Of a stretch of 42,465 bases of DNA, positions 34,137 through 42,460 are shown in pieces. Each line of letters begins with the position of its first letter. The first letter of the stretch is position 1. The notes under the pieces are model-generated. The model saw only the letters and a program-made list of their open reading frames with translations. It had not been told where the DNA came from and did no database searches. The position numbers were made by a program, and so were the translations under genes. This DNA comes from Salinarimonadaceae bacterium (GTDB taxonomy: Bacteria > Pseudomonadota > Alphaproteobacteria > Rhizobiales > Beijerinckiaceae): contig REDO01000073.1 of NCBI GenBank assembly GCA_007693435.1, forward strand, positions 1-42,465, written 5' to 3'.

Positions 34137-35681
34137 CTAATCCCAGAAGGGCTTCGCCCGCGCGAAAGCGGCGCCGGCCTTGCGCGCGGCGGCGAGCGAA
34201 GCGGCGGCCCGGCCGACGCGGTCCTCGTCCATGATGCGCGCGGCGCGCATCTGCGCGGCGTCGTTGCGGTCGAGCCGGCCTGTGATCGAGATCGCGGTCG
34301 CCGCGTCGTTGAGTTCGCCGAGCCTGTCCTGAAGCGCGGCGAGCGTCTTCCCGTAACGCGCGGCGCGCTTGCCCGCGCCTGCGCCTTCCGAAAAGAACGG
34401 GGCGAAGAACTCGGCGGCGTAGCGCAGTTTCTTGACCGCGATGCGCAAGTCGTGGCGCTGCTCGACGTCGAGGGAGGAGATCGCCCGGGCGCGCTTGCGG
34501 ATTCCGGAGGCGCGCCGCGAGAGCATCCGCGCCGCGAAATCCGTGACCGGCGCGGCGCAGGCCGCGTTCCTGCGCCAGCGGCCCGTTTCGACGAAAGCCA
34601 GCGCGTCGAAGACGGCCAGCCGATGTTGCTTGCTCCAGATCGCCTCCATGACGCGCGCGTAGGCGGCATCGCGCTGGCGCGCGAAATGATTCGCGAGTCG
34701 CGCCGCGTCCGCGTCCTCGGGATGCCTTTCACGCATCGGATCGATTTCGCCGGCGATGAACACGTCGAGTTCGCGCGCTTCGCCAAGCGAGCGCGCGACG
34801 CGGCGCAGGCTGTCATTGACGCCCTTGCGCGCCTTGCAGTCGGTCGCCTTGCGGAAAACGCTCATCGCCGCGCGCAGCCGCCTGATCGCGACCCGCATCT
34901 GGTGGATCGCGCCGGGCGCGGGCGCCTGGAGAAGAATCGTCTCCTGGACCGCGAACTGGCGCAGACAGGCGCGGGCGATGGCCTGGAAGGCGTCGCCGAC
35001 GCTCATGCCCGGCGCGAGGACCGGGGCGACGCGCTCGGCGGGCGCCACCGCCCCGGCGAGCAGCGCATAGCCGCGATCGGATTTCGAATGGACCGCGGGG
35101 CGCAGGGGCGCCGCCGCCATCAGTTCGCGGGCCAACCGGAACAGCCGGCGCGGCTTGCCGCGCAACAGCTCCAGCTCGATTTCGCCGACGATCTCGACAT
35201 TGGCGCCCGCCCTGATCTCGCCCTCGTCGAAAACGATCTCGGCCGCCATGTCGTCGCCTGAGACGATCGCGGCGGCGCGTGTGACGTCGACCGTGAAGAC
35301 CGGGGCGAGCGCGGCGCGCGCGGCCGGGTCGGCCAGGACGAACGCCGCAGGTGTGGCTGCGAGCATGTCGAGATCGGGCGCCTCTCCCGCCACGGCGGAT
35401 TCCCATTCGTCCCGGTCGAACAGACCGGCCGCCGCGCCGGCGCTCTTCAGGGTCTGGCGCGCGCCTTCCTCGCCCGCGACGCGGCGGATGCGCAGCGCCA
35501 GCCCCGCGACCCGCAGATGCAGGTCCGGCGTATCGAAATACGTGGCGCTCTGGCGCTTGCGGCGCGCAACCGCGAAGGGCTCTCGCAAAAGCGGATGCTC
35601 CGCCAGCAGGGCGGTCGTCCCCGGCGGAGCCGTGAGCTTGAGCTCGATTTCGCGCGCGCCGCGCCGGTCCCGCCGCGCCAT
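34137..35681 (-). CDS. CYTH and CHAD domain protein (inorganic triphosphatase-like)
   Basis: A 514-residue protein with two domains. The N-terminal CYTH domain (about 10-205) has the diagnostic ExExK as EIELKL at 11-16, followed by TYFDTPDLHLRVAGLALRIRR, matching the metal/polyphosphate tunnel of YgiF-like triphosphatases. The C-terminal CHAD domain (about 225-514) has IHQMRVAIRRLRAAMSVFR and repeated His/Arg/Lys helices that bind polyphosphate in known CHAD proteins. ATG 35681 has AAAGGAG 6 bp upstream. It is convergent with the patatin gene with only 4 bp between stops and is divergent from recX. Confidence 0.92.
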   Translation of the reverse strand: MARRDRRGAREIELKLTAPPGTTALLAEHPLLREPFAVARRKRQSATYFDTPDLHLRVAGLALRIRRVAGEEGARQTLKSAGAAAGLFDRDEWESAVAGEAPDLDMLAATPAAFVLADPAARAALAPVFTVDVTRAAAIVSGDDMAAEIVFDEGEIRAGANVEIVGEIELELLRGKPRRLFRLARELMAAAPLRPAVHSKSDRGYALLAGAVAPAERVAPVLAPGMSVGDAFQAIARACLRQFAVQETILLQAPAPGAIHQMRVAIRRLRAAMSVFRKATDCKARKGVNDSLRRVARSLGEARELDVFIAGEIDPMRERHPEDADAARLANHFARQRDAAYARVMEAIWSKQHRLAVFDALAFVETGRWRRNAACAAPVTDFAARMLSRRASGIRKRARAISSLDVEQRHDLRIAVKKLRYAAEFFAPFFSEGAGAGKRAARYGKTLAALQDRLGELNDAATAISITGRLDRNDAAQMRAARIMDEDRVGRAAASLAAARKAGAAFARAKPFWD

Positions 35682-35809
35682 CGGCGCTCCTTTCGAGGAA
35701 ACGAAACGGCGGGCATGTTGACCCAAACACGCGTCGAATCAAGGCGCCAGATCAGGGCCGGACGCGAAAATGATCGCGAATCACGCTGGATGACGGCAAG
35801 AATTGCGGC

Positions 35810-36442
35810 GTGACGACCTCATCCCGAGCACAGCGCAAGGCCCGACCCGTTACGCTCACCTGGTTGCAGCGGGCGGCCCTGCATTACCTCGAACGCTACG
35901 CGTCTTCCTCGGAAAACCTGCGGCGCGTCCTCGCGCGCAAGGTCGAGCGGCGATTGCGGGAGCGCGACGAACCGCTCGGCGAGGATGAGCAGGCGGCCGC
36001 GCGCGCCCTCGTCGACGCCGTGGTGGAACTGGCGCTGGCGGGCGGATACGTCGATGACGCGCGTTACGCGCAGGCCAAGGTCGCGAGCCTGCGGCGCAAG
36101 GGCGGATCGCGCCGCGCCATCGCCGCGCGGCTGCATGCGAGGGGCCTCGACCGGGAGACGATCGGCCGGGCGCTGCGCGAGCATGAGACGCAAGAGGCGC
36201 ACTCGGCGGACGGCGCCGGTTGCGAGCCGGACGCGGAGCGCGTCGCCGCGCGCGCCTATGCGAGGCGCCGCCGCCTCGGACCTTTCCGTCCCGTGGGCCG
36301 GGCCGAGCGACGCGACCGCGACGTCGCGGCCATGGTTCGCGCCGGCTTCGGCTACGAAGTGGCGCGGGAGGCGATCGATGGGGAGCGGGTGGAGGAGTCC
36401 GGCTCAATCACCGGGCTATCGCCGTTCCGCCCCGGGCGCTAG
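35810..36442 (+). CDS. recX: RecX family regulatory protein
   Basis: Predicted modulator that binds RecA filaments. It has 210 residues from GTG 35810. The three-helix RecX repeats are visible: ALHYLERYASSSENLRRVLARKV, LALAGGYVDDARYAQAKVASLRRKGGSRRAIAARLHARGL and MVRAGFGYEVAREAI. Regulatory RecX is often next to recA, but no recA is nearby, as is usual for the alphaproteobacterial form. An Arg/Glu-rich stretch between repeats 2 and 3 is longer than in enterics. Confidence 0.88.
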   Translation: MTTSSRAQRKARPVTLTWLQRAALHYLERYASSSENLRRVLARKVERRLRERDEPLGEDEQAAARALVDAVVELALAGGYVDDARYAQAKVASLRRKGGSRRAIAARLHARGLDRETIGRALREHETQEAHSADGAGCEPDAERVAARAYARRRRLGPFRPVGRAERRDRDVAAMVRAGFGYEVAREAIDGERVEESGSITGLSPFRPGR

Positions 36443-36451
36443 CGTCGCGCC

Positions 36452-37015
36452 ATGCGCTTCGCGAATCGCCCGCAATCCCGCCTCGCCCACCTGCGCCGCC
36501 TCGCCGGCGTAGTGACCCTGGCGATCGCGCTGGGCTCCTGCCTGCCCGCCTCGATGCGCGGCCTCCAGAGCGGGGTCGAGGGAGAGGTCTGGCTGGCGCT
36601 GCCGCTGAACGCCTGGCTCGGCGCGGACGAAGGCGTCGGCGAGCCGGAAACGATCGTGGGCTGCATCGGCGCGCATTGTCCGGCGCGGATCGCGGCGGGA
36701 ACGTTCCGGCTGACGGGGGAGGCGGCGCGGCGCGCCGAGCGGGACCTTGGCAACCCCCGCGCGCTCGTGGCGCGCCTCGGGAGCGCCGAGGACGTCGAAG
36801 CGACCGGCGAGGCGTTCTCGCACGGGGATCTCGGCGGATTTTTCCTGACGATGACCTCGCGAAACGATCCTGCGCGCGCGGTTCACGGTGCGGCTTTGGG
36901 CCGCCGGGACGGAGACGCGCTACGCTTCGCACTGGCCATCGGAGACGACGCCGCGGTCACCCGCGCCGCCGTGATCCAGATAGCGGAAAGCGAGGCGCTC
37001 AGCGCACGACCTTGA
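36452..37015 (+). CDS. Putative lipoprotein of unknown function
   Basis: A 187-residue protein with a basic N-terminus, a hydrophobic segment (19-28) and a lipobox ending LGSC, giving Cys30 as the likely lipidation site. The mature part has no motif I recognise; Cys70 and Cys75 (in VGCIGAHCP) are close together and might pair in the periplasm. It begins 9 bp after recX on the same strand. Its last 17 bp overlap the 3' end of phaZ on the other strand. Codon use looks like that of neighbouring genes. Confidence 0.75.
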   Translation: MRFANRPQSRLAHLRRLAGVVTLAIALGSCLPASMRGLQSGVEGEVWLALPLNAWLGADEGVGEPETIVGCIGAHCPARIAAGTFRLTGEAARRAERDLGNPRALVARLGSAEDVEATGEAFSHGDLGGFFLTMTSRNDPARAVHGAALGRRDGDALRFALAIGDDAAVTRAAVIQIAESEALSARP

Positions 37016-38306
37016 GGCGCGCAGTCCCGTTGCGGCGCGCGCCGACGCTGCTTTCCGCCCTGTCATGCTCCGCGATGAACGCGGTGATGCGCGGGGCGAT
37101 CTCGGAGCGGAAGCGCTTGCCGTTGAAGACGCCGTAATGGCCGACGCGCTCCTGGAGATGATAGAGCTTCTTCTCCGCCGGCAGGTTCGGCGTCAGGTCG
37201 AGGGCGGCCAGCGTCTGGCCGACGCCGGAAATGTCGTCGCGTTCGCCTTCGACAGCCATGATCGCGCAGTTGCGGATGGCCGAGAGATCGACGGGCTGGT
37301 CGCGATGCATCATTTCGCCGCGCGGCAGGGCGTGACGGACGAACACCGTCTCGACGGTCTGGAGGTAGAATTCGGCCGTGAGATCCATCACGGCGAGGTA
37401 CTCGTCGTAGAAGTCGCGGTGCTTCTCGGCGGAATCGCCGTCGCCGTCGACGAGGTGGTTGAACATGTTCCAATGCGCCGAGATGTGGCGATCGAGATTC
37501 ATGGCCATGAAGCCGGAGAGCTGGAAAAAGCCCGGATAGACGTCGCGCCAGAAACCCTGGTTCGGCGGGGGCACCTTGACGATGCAATGCTTGCGGAACC
37601 ATTCGACGCCGCGCTTCTCCGCGACCTCGTTGACCGTCGTCGGAGAACGACGGGTGTCGATCGGCCCGCCCATCAGCACCATGGAGCGCGGCGTGGCGCG
37701 ATCCTCCATCGCCTCCATCCGGGCGACGGCGGCGAGCACCGGCACCGCCGGCTGGCATACGGCCATGACATGCACGTCCGGGCCGAGCAGGCGGCACATG
37801 TCGATGACGTAGTCGATGTAATCATCGAGATCGAAGCGGCCTTCCGTAAGCGGCACGTCCCGGGCGTCGACCCAGTCGGTGACATAAACGTCGTGGGTCG
37901 GCAGGAAGGTCTCGACCGTGCCGCGCAGGAGCGTGGCGTAGTGACCCGACATCGGGGCGACCATGAGGAGCTTCGGCTGCGGCGGCGCCCCGCGCGGTAG
38001 CAGACGATCGAAATTGACGAGATCGCAGAAGGGCCGGCGCCAGACGATGCGCTCCCGGACCTCGACCTCGCGCTCGTCGCCGGCGCCCAGATCGACCCGC
38101 GTCGTCGGCAGGTCGAAGGCCGGCTTGCCGTAGCGGCGTGTCGCGCGCTCGAAGAGTTCGCAGCCGGCGGCCACCGCGCGCCCGTATGGCGTGTAGGTGA
38201 GCGGATTGGCCGGATTCTTGAACAGGAGCTTCGTCGCATTGGATGCGGCGCGGGCCGGCGAGAGCATCATGTGCCCGGCTTCGTAATAATAATATGCGAG
38301 ATCCAT
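36999..38306 (-). CDS. phaZ: Intracellular polyhydroxyalkanoate (PHB) depolymerase
   Basis: Hydrolyses native PHB granules to 3-hydroxybutyrate or short oligomers in the cytosol. It has 435 residues: N-terminal MDLAYYYYEAGHMMLSPARA, the alpha/beta-hydrolase region LLMVAPMSGHYATLLRGTVE, and the nucleophile elbow AVCQPAVPVLAA with Cys184, as in the Cys-type intracellular depolymerases of the Cupriavidus PhaZa1 family. The catalytic Asp is probably in GERDDISG and the His is His390 in ERVGHYGVFNGKRF. ATG 38306 gives the family start. The product fits with bdhA and the hbd gene in this window. Confidence 0.94.
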   Translation of the reverse strand: MDLAYYYYEAGHMMLSPARAASNATKLLFKNPANPLTYTPYGRAVAAGCELFERATRRYGKPAFDLPTTRVDLGAGDEREVEVRERIVWRRPFCDLVNFDRLLPRGAPPQPKLLMVAPMSGHYATLLRGTVETFLPTHDVYVTDWVDARDVPLTEGRFDLDDYIDYVIDMCRLLGPDVHVMAVCQPAVPVLAAVARMEAMEDRATPRSMVLMGGPIDTRRSPTTVNEVAEKRGVEWFRKHCIVKVPPPNQGFWRDVYPGFFQLSGFMAMNLDRHISAHWNMFNHLVDGDGDSAEKHRDFYDEYLAVMDLTAEFYLQTVETVFVRHALPRGEMMHRDQPVDLSAIRNCAIMAVEGERDDISGVGQTLAALDLTPNLPAEKKLYHLQERVGHYGVFNGKRFRSEIAPRITAFIAEHDRAESSVGARRNGTARLKVVR

Positions 38307-38499
38307 CGATCGACACCTTATGGGCCCGGGCCGGATACTCGGCGGGGCCTCTTCGGGCCCCGAGCGGACCCTTTTATGTGACCATAGACAGGTTAACGCT
38401 CTCAATCCACGTTTCAATCGCGGCATCGGGGCTTCCTGTGTGGACACATCTCGTCAATTGGTCTCATGCGGCTTCGCGCGAACGGGGCTCCATCCAGTT

Positions 38500-38510
38500 T
38501 AGAATTTCTA
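38500..38510. promoter_or_regulatory. Palindrome TAGAATTTCTA, candidate operator of the iron importer
   Basis: TAGAA-T-TTCTA is a perfect 5+1+5 inverted repeat inside an AT-rich patch, flanked by TT on the left and TAAATT on the right. The left half TTTAGAA equals the half-site of the rhizobial Irr (ICE) box, but the spacer is 1 bp rather than 3, so a match to Irr, Fur or RirA is uncertain. Its location upstream of an iron transporter makes an iron-responsive regulator plausible. Confidence 0.35.
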
Positions 38511-38538
38511 TAAATTACTGATTTTATTCGCTTTTTTA

Positions 38539-38567
38539 TTGACGGGCGAGGTCGGGGCGGATAGCTC
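38539..38567 (+). promoter_or_regulatory. Candidate promoter of the iron ABC importer
   Basis: TTGACG (38539-38544), a 17-bp GC-rich spacer and TAGCTC (38562-38567). The -35 is good and the -10 is poor. It would start transcripts just before the hairpins at 38577-38623. Confidence 0.35.
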
Positions 38568-38576
38568 AACCCTGTC

Positions 38577-38623
38577 GGAGCCAGTGCTCCTTTTCGCCTG
38601 CTTGGCGGGGCCTTGAACCCCGC
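38577..38623 (+). promoter_or_regulatory. Leader hairpins before the iron importer, first one terminator-like
   Basis: GGAGC-CAGT-GCTCC (38577-38590) is followed at once by TTTT, the layout of a small intrinsic terminator. Next, GCGGGG (38605-38610) pairs with CCCCGC (38618-38623) across a 7-nt loop, ending 7 bp before the GGAGG ribosome-binding site. Together they could form an attenuator or a structured leader; no known riboswitch class is recognisable. Confidence 0.4.
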
Positions 38624-38638
38624 ATGATGGAGGATTTT

Positions 38639-39658
38639 ATGTTGTTTTCCGGTTTCCGGCGCGGCGCGCGATCGCTCGCCGCCGCCTCCGCGCTCATCGT
38701 CGGCGCTTCCGCTTTCCCCGCCTCAGCCGATGATCTGACGCTCTATTCGGGCCGCGGCGAGACCCTCGTCGCCCCGATCATCGAAGCCTTCACCCGCGAG
38801 ACGGGCATCAAGGTCAATGTCCGCTACGCCGGCACGGCCGAGCTCGCCATCCTCCTGCAGGAAGAAGGCGACGCCAGCCCCGCCGATCTCTACTGGGCGC
38901 AGGACGTGACGGCTCTCGGCGCGGTGGCCGACATGTTCATGGAGCTGCCGCAGGAGACGCTCGACAAGGTCGCCTCGGTCTATCGCGACAATGACGGGCG
39001 CTGGGTCGGCATTTCCGGGCGTTCGCGCCTCGTGATCTATTCGCCCGAGCGCGTGAGCGAGGACGAACTGCCGAAGACCATGGCGGAACTCACCGACAAG
39101 CGTTTCTCCGGACGCATGGCGCTGGCGCCGACGAACGGCTCCTTCGTGGCCCATGTCAATGCGCTGCGCGTGGCGGAAGGCGATGAGGTCGCGCTCGAAT
39201 GGCTGAAGGGTCTGGCCGCCAACGATCCCGTGATCGTGCGCAACAACACCGCCGGCTATCAGGCCATCGCCGACGGCGAAGCCGATATCATGCTCACCAA
39301 CAACTATTATCTCGGCCGCTTCCTCGCCAATGATCCGGCTTATCCGGTCGCGCAGGCGACCTTCGCCGATGGTGATCTCGGCAACCTGATGATGACCGCC
39401 GGCATCGGCGTGCTCGCCTCCTCCCATCATTCCGGCGAGGCGGCGCAGTTCATCAACTTCCTGCTCGGCCCGATCGCCCAGCAGTATTTCACGGGCAATG
39501 TCTACGAATTCCCTGTAATCGGCAGCGGCATCGTGCCGGTCGCCGGTAGGGGTGTGACTTTCGATCAGGCCGTCGCCGCTGCGCCGGAATTCGATCTCAA
39601 CACCCTGACGGACCTCGAAGGCACGCTCGATCTCATCCGCGAAGCCGGTCTGATTTGA
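38639..39658 (+). CDS. fbpA: Iron(III) ABC transporter, substrate-binding protein
   Basis: Periplasmic ferric-ion-binding protein of the FbpA/AfuA type, 339 residues. The signal peptide ends at PASA (about residue 30) and the mature protein starts DDLTLYSGRGETLVAP, a family hallmark. The adjacent tyrosines that coordinate Fe(III) are Tyr223 and Tyr224 in MLTNNYYLGRFL. NNTAGYQAIADGEAD and TAGIGVLASSHHSGEA are further conserved segments. ATG 38639 is chosen because GGAGG lies 5 bp upstream; an ATG at 38624 would place the ribosome-binding site inside the gene. The permease starts 10 bp after its stop. Confidence 0.93.
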   Translation: MLFSGFRRGARSLAAASALIVGASAFPASADDLTLYSGRGETLVAPIIEAFTRETGIKVNVRYAGTAELAILLQEEGDASPADLYWAQDVTALGAVADMFMELPQETLDKVASVYRDNDGRWVGISGRSRLVIYSPERVSEDELPKTMAELTDKRFSGRMALAPTNGSFVAHVNALRVAEGDEVALEWLKGLAANDPVIVRNNTAGYQAIADGEADIMLTNNYYLGRFLANDPAYPVAQATFADGDLGNLMMTAGIGVLASSHHSGEAAQFINFLLGPIAQQYFTGNVYEFPVIGSGIVPVAGRGVTFDQAVAAAPEFDLNTLTDLEGTLDLIREAGLI

Positions 39659-39668
39659 GCAGGGCGCA

Positions 39669-41264
39669 GTGACAAGTTTAAGCCTGATCATGGGTCGCCG
39701 GAGGATTCCGGCGGCCCGCATCTTCTTTTCCGCCCTCGGTCTTCTGGTCGGGGCGCTGATGCTATTGCCGCTCTATTATCTCGTTCTGCGCGCCTTCGAG
39801 GCGGATTTCGAAACGGTGATGCGACTTCTGGCGCGTCCGCGAACGGCGCAGATGATGCTCAACACCGCCGCGCTGACGGCGGGCGTGCTCGCCTTCTCCA
39901 CGCTGATCGCGCTTCCTCTGGCCTGGCTGGTGAGCCGCACCGATCTGGTCGGCAAGCGCCTCGTCAACGTGCTCGCCGTGATGCCGCTGGCGGTGCCGGG
40001 CTACGTCATGGCCTATGCGCTGATCGGGCTCGCCGGCAATTACGGCTTCCTCAACCAGACACTCGGCTTCACCCTGCCGCGGCCCCAGGGCTGGTGGGGG
40101 GCGACGCTGGCCCTGACGCTCTACACCTTCCCTTATCTCTATCTGAACCTTCGCGCCGCCTTTTCCGGGCTCGACCAGAGCATCGAAGAGAGCGCGCGCG
40201 CGCTCGGCTGCACGCCGCGACAGGTCTTCACCCGCGTGACGCTGCCGCATCTGATGCCCGCGCTGCTTGCGGGCTGGCTGGTGATCGGGCTCTACGTGAT
40301 CGGCGATTTCGGCGCCGTGGCGCTGATGCGCTACGAGGTCTTTTCCTACGTCATCTACATCCAGTACTCCGCCGCCTTCGACAGGGTCTACGCCTCATGG
40401 CTGGCGCTGATCCTGATCGCCATTGCGCTCTCCGTCGTCTGGTGGGAGAGCCGCCTGCGCGAGGGCGCGCATTTCGCGCGCACGGGCTCGGGCTCCGGCG
40501 TCGGCTCGCGCATCACGCGGCTCGGGCCGTTCGGGCAGATCGCCGGCTGGGGCTTCGTCGGCGGCGTGGTCGTCGCGTCGATCGGATTGCCCGTGGCGGT
40601 GCTGCTGTTCTGGATGACACGCGGACCGCTCGCGGCGAGCCTGCCGGCCGTGGTCGAGAGCTTCGGCCAGTCACTATCGGTGGCCGTCCCCTCGGCCATG
40701 CTCGCTGCGGTGATGGCGCTGCCGATCGCGGTGCTCGCGGTGCGCTATCCATCGCCGCTTTCGACGCTGATCAACCGGCTGGCCTTCATCGGCTATGCGG
40801 TGCCCTCGCTCGCCTTCGCGCTCGCCTTCGTCTTCTTCTCGCTGCAGGGCGCGCGCTTCCTCTATCAGACGCATCTGTTGCTGGTGACGGTCTATGCGCT
40901 GGCGTTCCTCGCGCTGGCGCTGGGGCCGATCCGCTCAGCCCTGTATCAGGCGCGACCCTCGGTCGAGGAGGCGGCGCGCGCGCTGGGGCACGGGCCGGTC
41001 TCGACCTTTGCGCGGGTGACGCTGCCGACGATCCGGCCGGGCGTCATCGCCGGCATGGTGCTGGTTTTCGTCATCGCCATGAAGGAGTTGCCGATCGCCT
41101 TCCTGCTGGCGCCGACGGGATTCCGGCCGCTCTCGATCACGATGTTCTCACGCACATCCGAGGGAATGCTTCTCGAAGCCGCACCCTATGCGGCGGCGAT
41201 CATCGCATTCTCGGCTCTTTTCGTGGGCTTCGTGCTACGCCATGATAAGAAGGCAGGAGGCTGA
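39669..41264 (+). CDS. fbpB: Iron(III) ABC transporter, fused permease
   Basis: A 531-residue permease with about 12 predicted helices, made of two homologous halves as in FbpB/SfuB. Each half has an EAA loop: EESARALGCTPRQVFTRVTLP (about 173-193) in the first and EEAARALGHGPVSTFARVTLP in the second. The halves are joined by an Arg/Gly/Ser-rich linker (RTGSGSGVGSR). GTG 39669 has AGGG 5 bp upstream; an ATG 21 bp later (MGRRRIP) is an alternative. It is 10 bp after fbpA and 2 bp before the ATPase gene. Confidence 0.94.
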   Translation: MTSLSLIMGRRRIPAARIFFSALGLLVGALMLLPLYYLVLRAFEADFETVMRLLARPRTAQMMLNTAALTAGVLAFSTLIALPLAWLVSRTDLVGKRLVNVLAVMPLAVPGYVMAYALIGLAGNYGFLNQTLGFTLPRPQGWWGATLALTLYTFPYLYLNLRAAFSGLDQSIEESARALGCTPRQVFTRVTLPHLMPALLAGWLVIGLYVIGDFGAVALMRYEVFSYVIYIQYSAAFDRVYASWLALILIAIALSVVWWESRLREGAHFARTGSGSGVGSRITRLGPFGQIAGWGFVGGVVVASIGLPVAVLLFWMTRGPLAASLPAVVESFGQSLSVAVPSAMLAAVMALPIAVLAVRYPSPLSTLINRLAFIGYAVPSLAFALAFVFFSLQGARFLYQTHLLLVTVYALAFLALALGPIRSALYQARPSVEEAARALGHGPVSTFARVTLPTIRPGVIAGMVLVFVIAMKELPIAFLLAPTGFRPLSITMFSRTSEGMLLEAAPYAAAIIAFSALFVGFVLRHDKKAGG

Positions 41265-41266
41265 TA

Positions 41267-42460
41267 ATGGACGGCTTGGCCAATAGCGACGCCGGAAAAT
41301 CAGAGCTCGGCGCCGATCGGACCGGCGCGCAGCCCGTCTGGGACGAAACCGGGACCCGCCCCGCCGCGCCCACTTGCCCGGCGGGCCTGATCGGCGGCGC
41401 GGCCTATGCCGGCGCCAGCGGCCCGCCGCTGATGCTGATCGAGGGGCTCAAACGCGCCTTCCGCCCGGGCGAGCGCGCCGCCGTGGACGGGGTGACGCTC
41501 GATGTCTACGAGGGCGAATTGCTCGCCTTGCTCGGCCCCTCGGGCTGCGGCAAGACGACGACCCTGCGCATGATCGGAGGTTTCGAACAACCGGATGCCG
41601 GGAGCATCCGCATGCGCGGAACGGATATCACCGCCCTGCCGCCGGAAAAGCGCGGCATCGGCTTCGTCTTTCAGGATTACGCCCTGTTTCCCCATCTCGA
41701 CGTGTTCGAGAATATCCGCTTCGGCCTGCACAAGCAGCCGCGCAAGCAGGCGGAAGCCCGGGTGCGTGAGATGCTCGAACTCGTCGGTCTCTCGGATCTG
41801 GCCAGGCGCAAGCCGCACGAGCTCTCCGGCGGACAGCAGCAGCGCGTGGCGCTGGCGCGCACACTGGCGCCCGCACCGCAGCTGGTGCTGCTCGACGAAC
41901 CGTTCTCCAATCTCGACGCCGCCATGCGCGTCGAGACGCGCCAGGAGGTGCGTGCGCTTCTGAAGGCGGCGGGCTCAGCCGGCATTCTCGTCACCCATGA
42001 TCAGGAGGAGGCGCTGGCGCTGGCCGACCGCATCGTGGTGATGGAGGCCGGCAAGGTCCGCCAGATCGGCACGCCGAGCGAGATCTACCGCAATCCCGTC
42101 AGCTCCTTCGTGGCGAGCTTCATCGGGCGCTCCAACATCGTGTCGGGCACCGCCGAGGGGCTCGGAGCCGAGACGCCGTTCGGGCGGGTGGAACTGTCGA
42201 GAGCCGTCAATGGCGCGGTCGATCTCGCCGTGCGCCCGGAGCAGATCCTGCTGGAGCCGCATGCGGAAGGCGAGGCCGAGGTGATCGGGCGCGAATATCG
42301 CGGTCACGATCAGCTCTACTGGGTCAAGAAGGGCGAACGCCGGCTTCTCGTGATCAGCGGTCCGGCGGAGCAGATCGAGATCGGCGCCCGGGTCAACCTG
42401 CGCGTATGCGACTGCGTCGTGCCCATCAATGCGGATCAGGCGGGTCTGATACGCCGCTGA
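41267..42460 (+). CDS. fbpC: Iron(III) ABC transporter, ATP-binding protein
   Basis: ATPase of the importer, 397 residues. Walker A GPSGCGKTT at 90-98, Q-loop FVFQDYALFPHLDV, signature LSGGQQQRVALARTL, Walker B LVLLDEPFSNLD and the switch His in ILVTHDQEEALALADR are intact, followed by a TOBE-like C-terminal regulatory domain (SFIGRSNIVSG, DLAVRPEQILL). The first 55 residues, before PPLMLIEGLKRAF, are an extension rich in Gly, Ala, Pro and Asp that is not part of the ABC fold. ATG 41267 has GGAGG just upstream, so the extension is probably translated. The gene ends 5 bp before the window edge. Confidence 0.94.
   Translation: MDGLANSDAGKSELGADRTGAQPVWDETGTRPAAPTCPAGLIGGAAYAGASGPPLMLIEGLKRAFRPGERAAVDGVTLDVYEGELLALLGPSGCGKTTTLRMIGGFEQPDAGSIRMRGTDITALPPEKRGIGFVFQDYALFPHLDVFENIRFGLHKQPRKQAEARVREMLELVGLSDLARRKPHELSGGQQQRVALARTLAPAPQLVLLDEPFSNLDAAMRVETRQEVRALLKAAGSAGILVTHDQEEALALADRIVVMEAGKVRQIGTPSEIYRNPVSSFVASFIGRSNIVSGTAEGLGAETPFGRVELSRAVNGAVDLAVRPEQILLEPHAEGEAEVIGREYRGHDQLYWVKKGERRLLVISGPAEQIEIGARVNLRVCDCVVPINADQAGLIRR

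Larger units (their letters stand above)
38307..38638. other. 332-bp divergent regulatory region between phaZ and the iron importer
   Basis: It has no convincing gene. On the phaZ side there is a perfect 7-bp stem CGGGGCC/GGCCCCG with a TCTTCG loop at 38343-38362, which would sit in the phaZ leader. The centre (38495-38540) is strikingly AT-rich for this genome. On the iron-importer side are a palindrome at 38500-38510, a candidate promoter at 38539-38567, and two hairpins at 38577-38590 and 38605-38623 just before the first gene. Confidence 0.7.
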
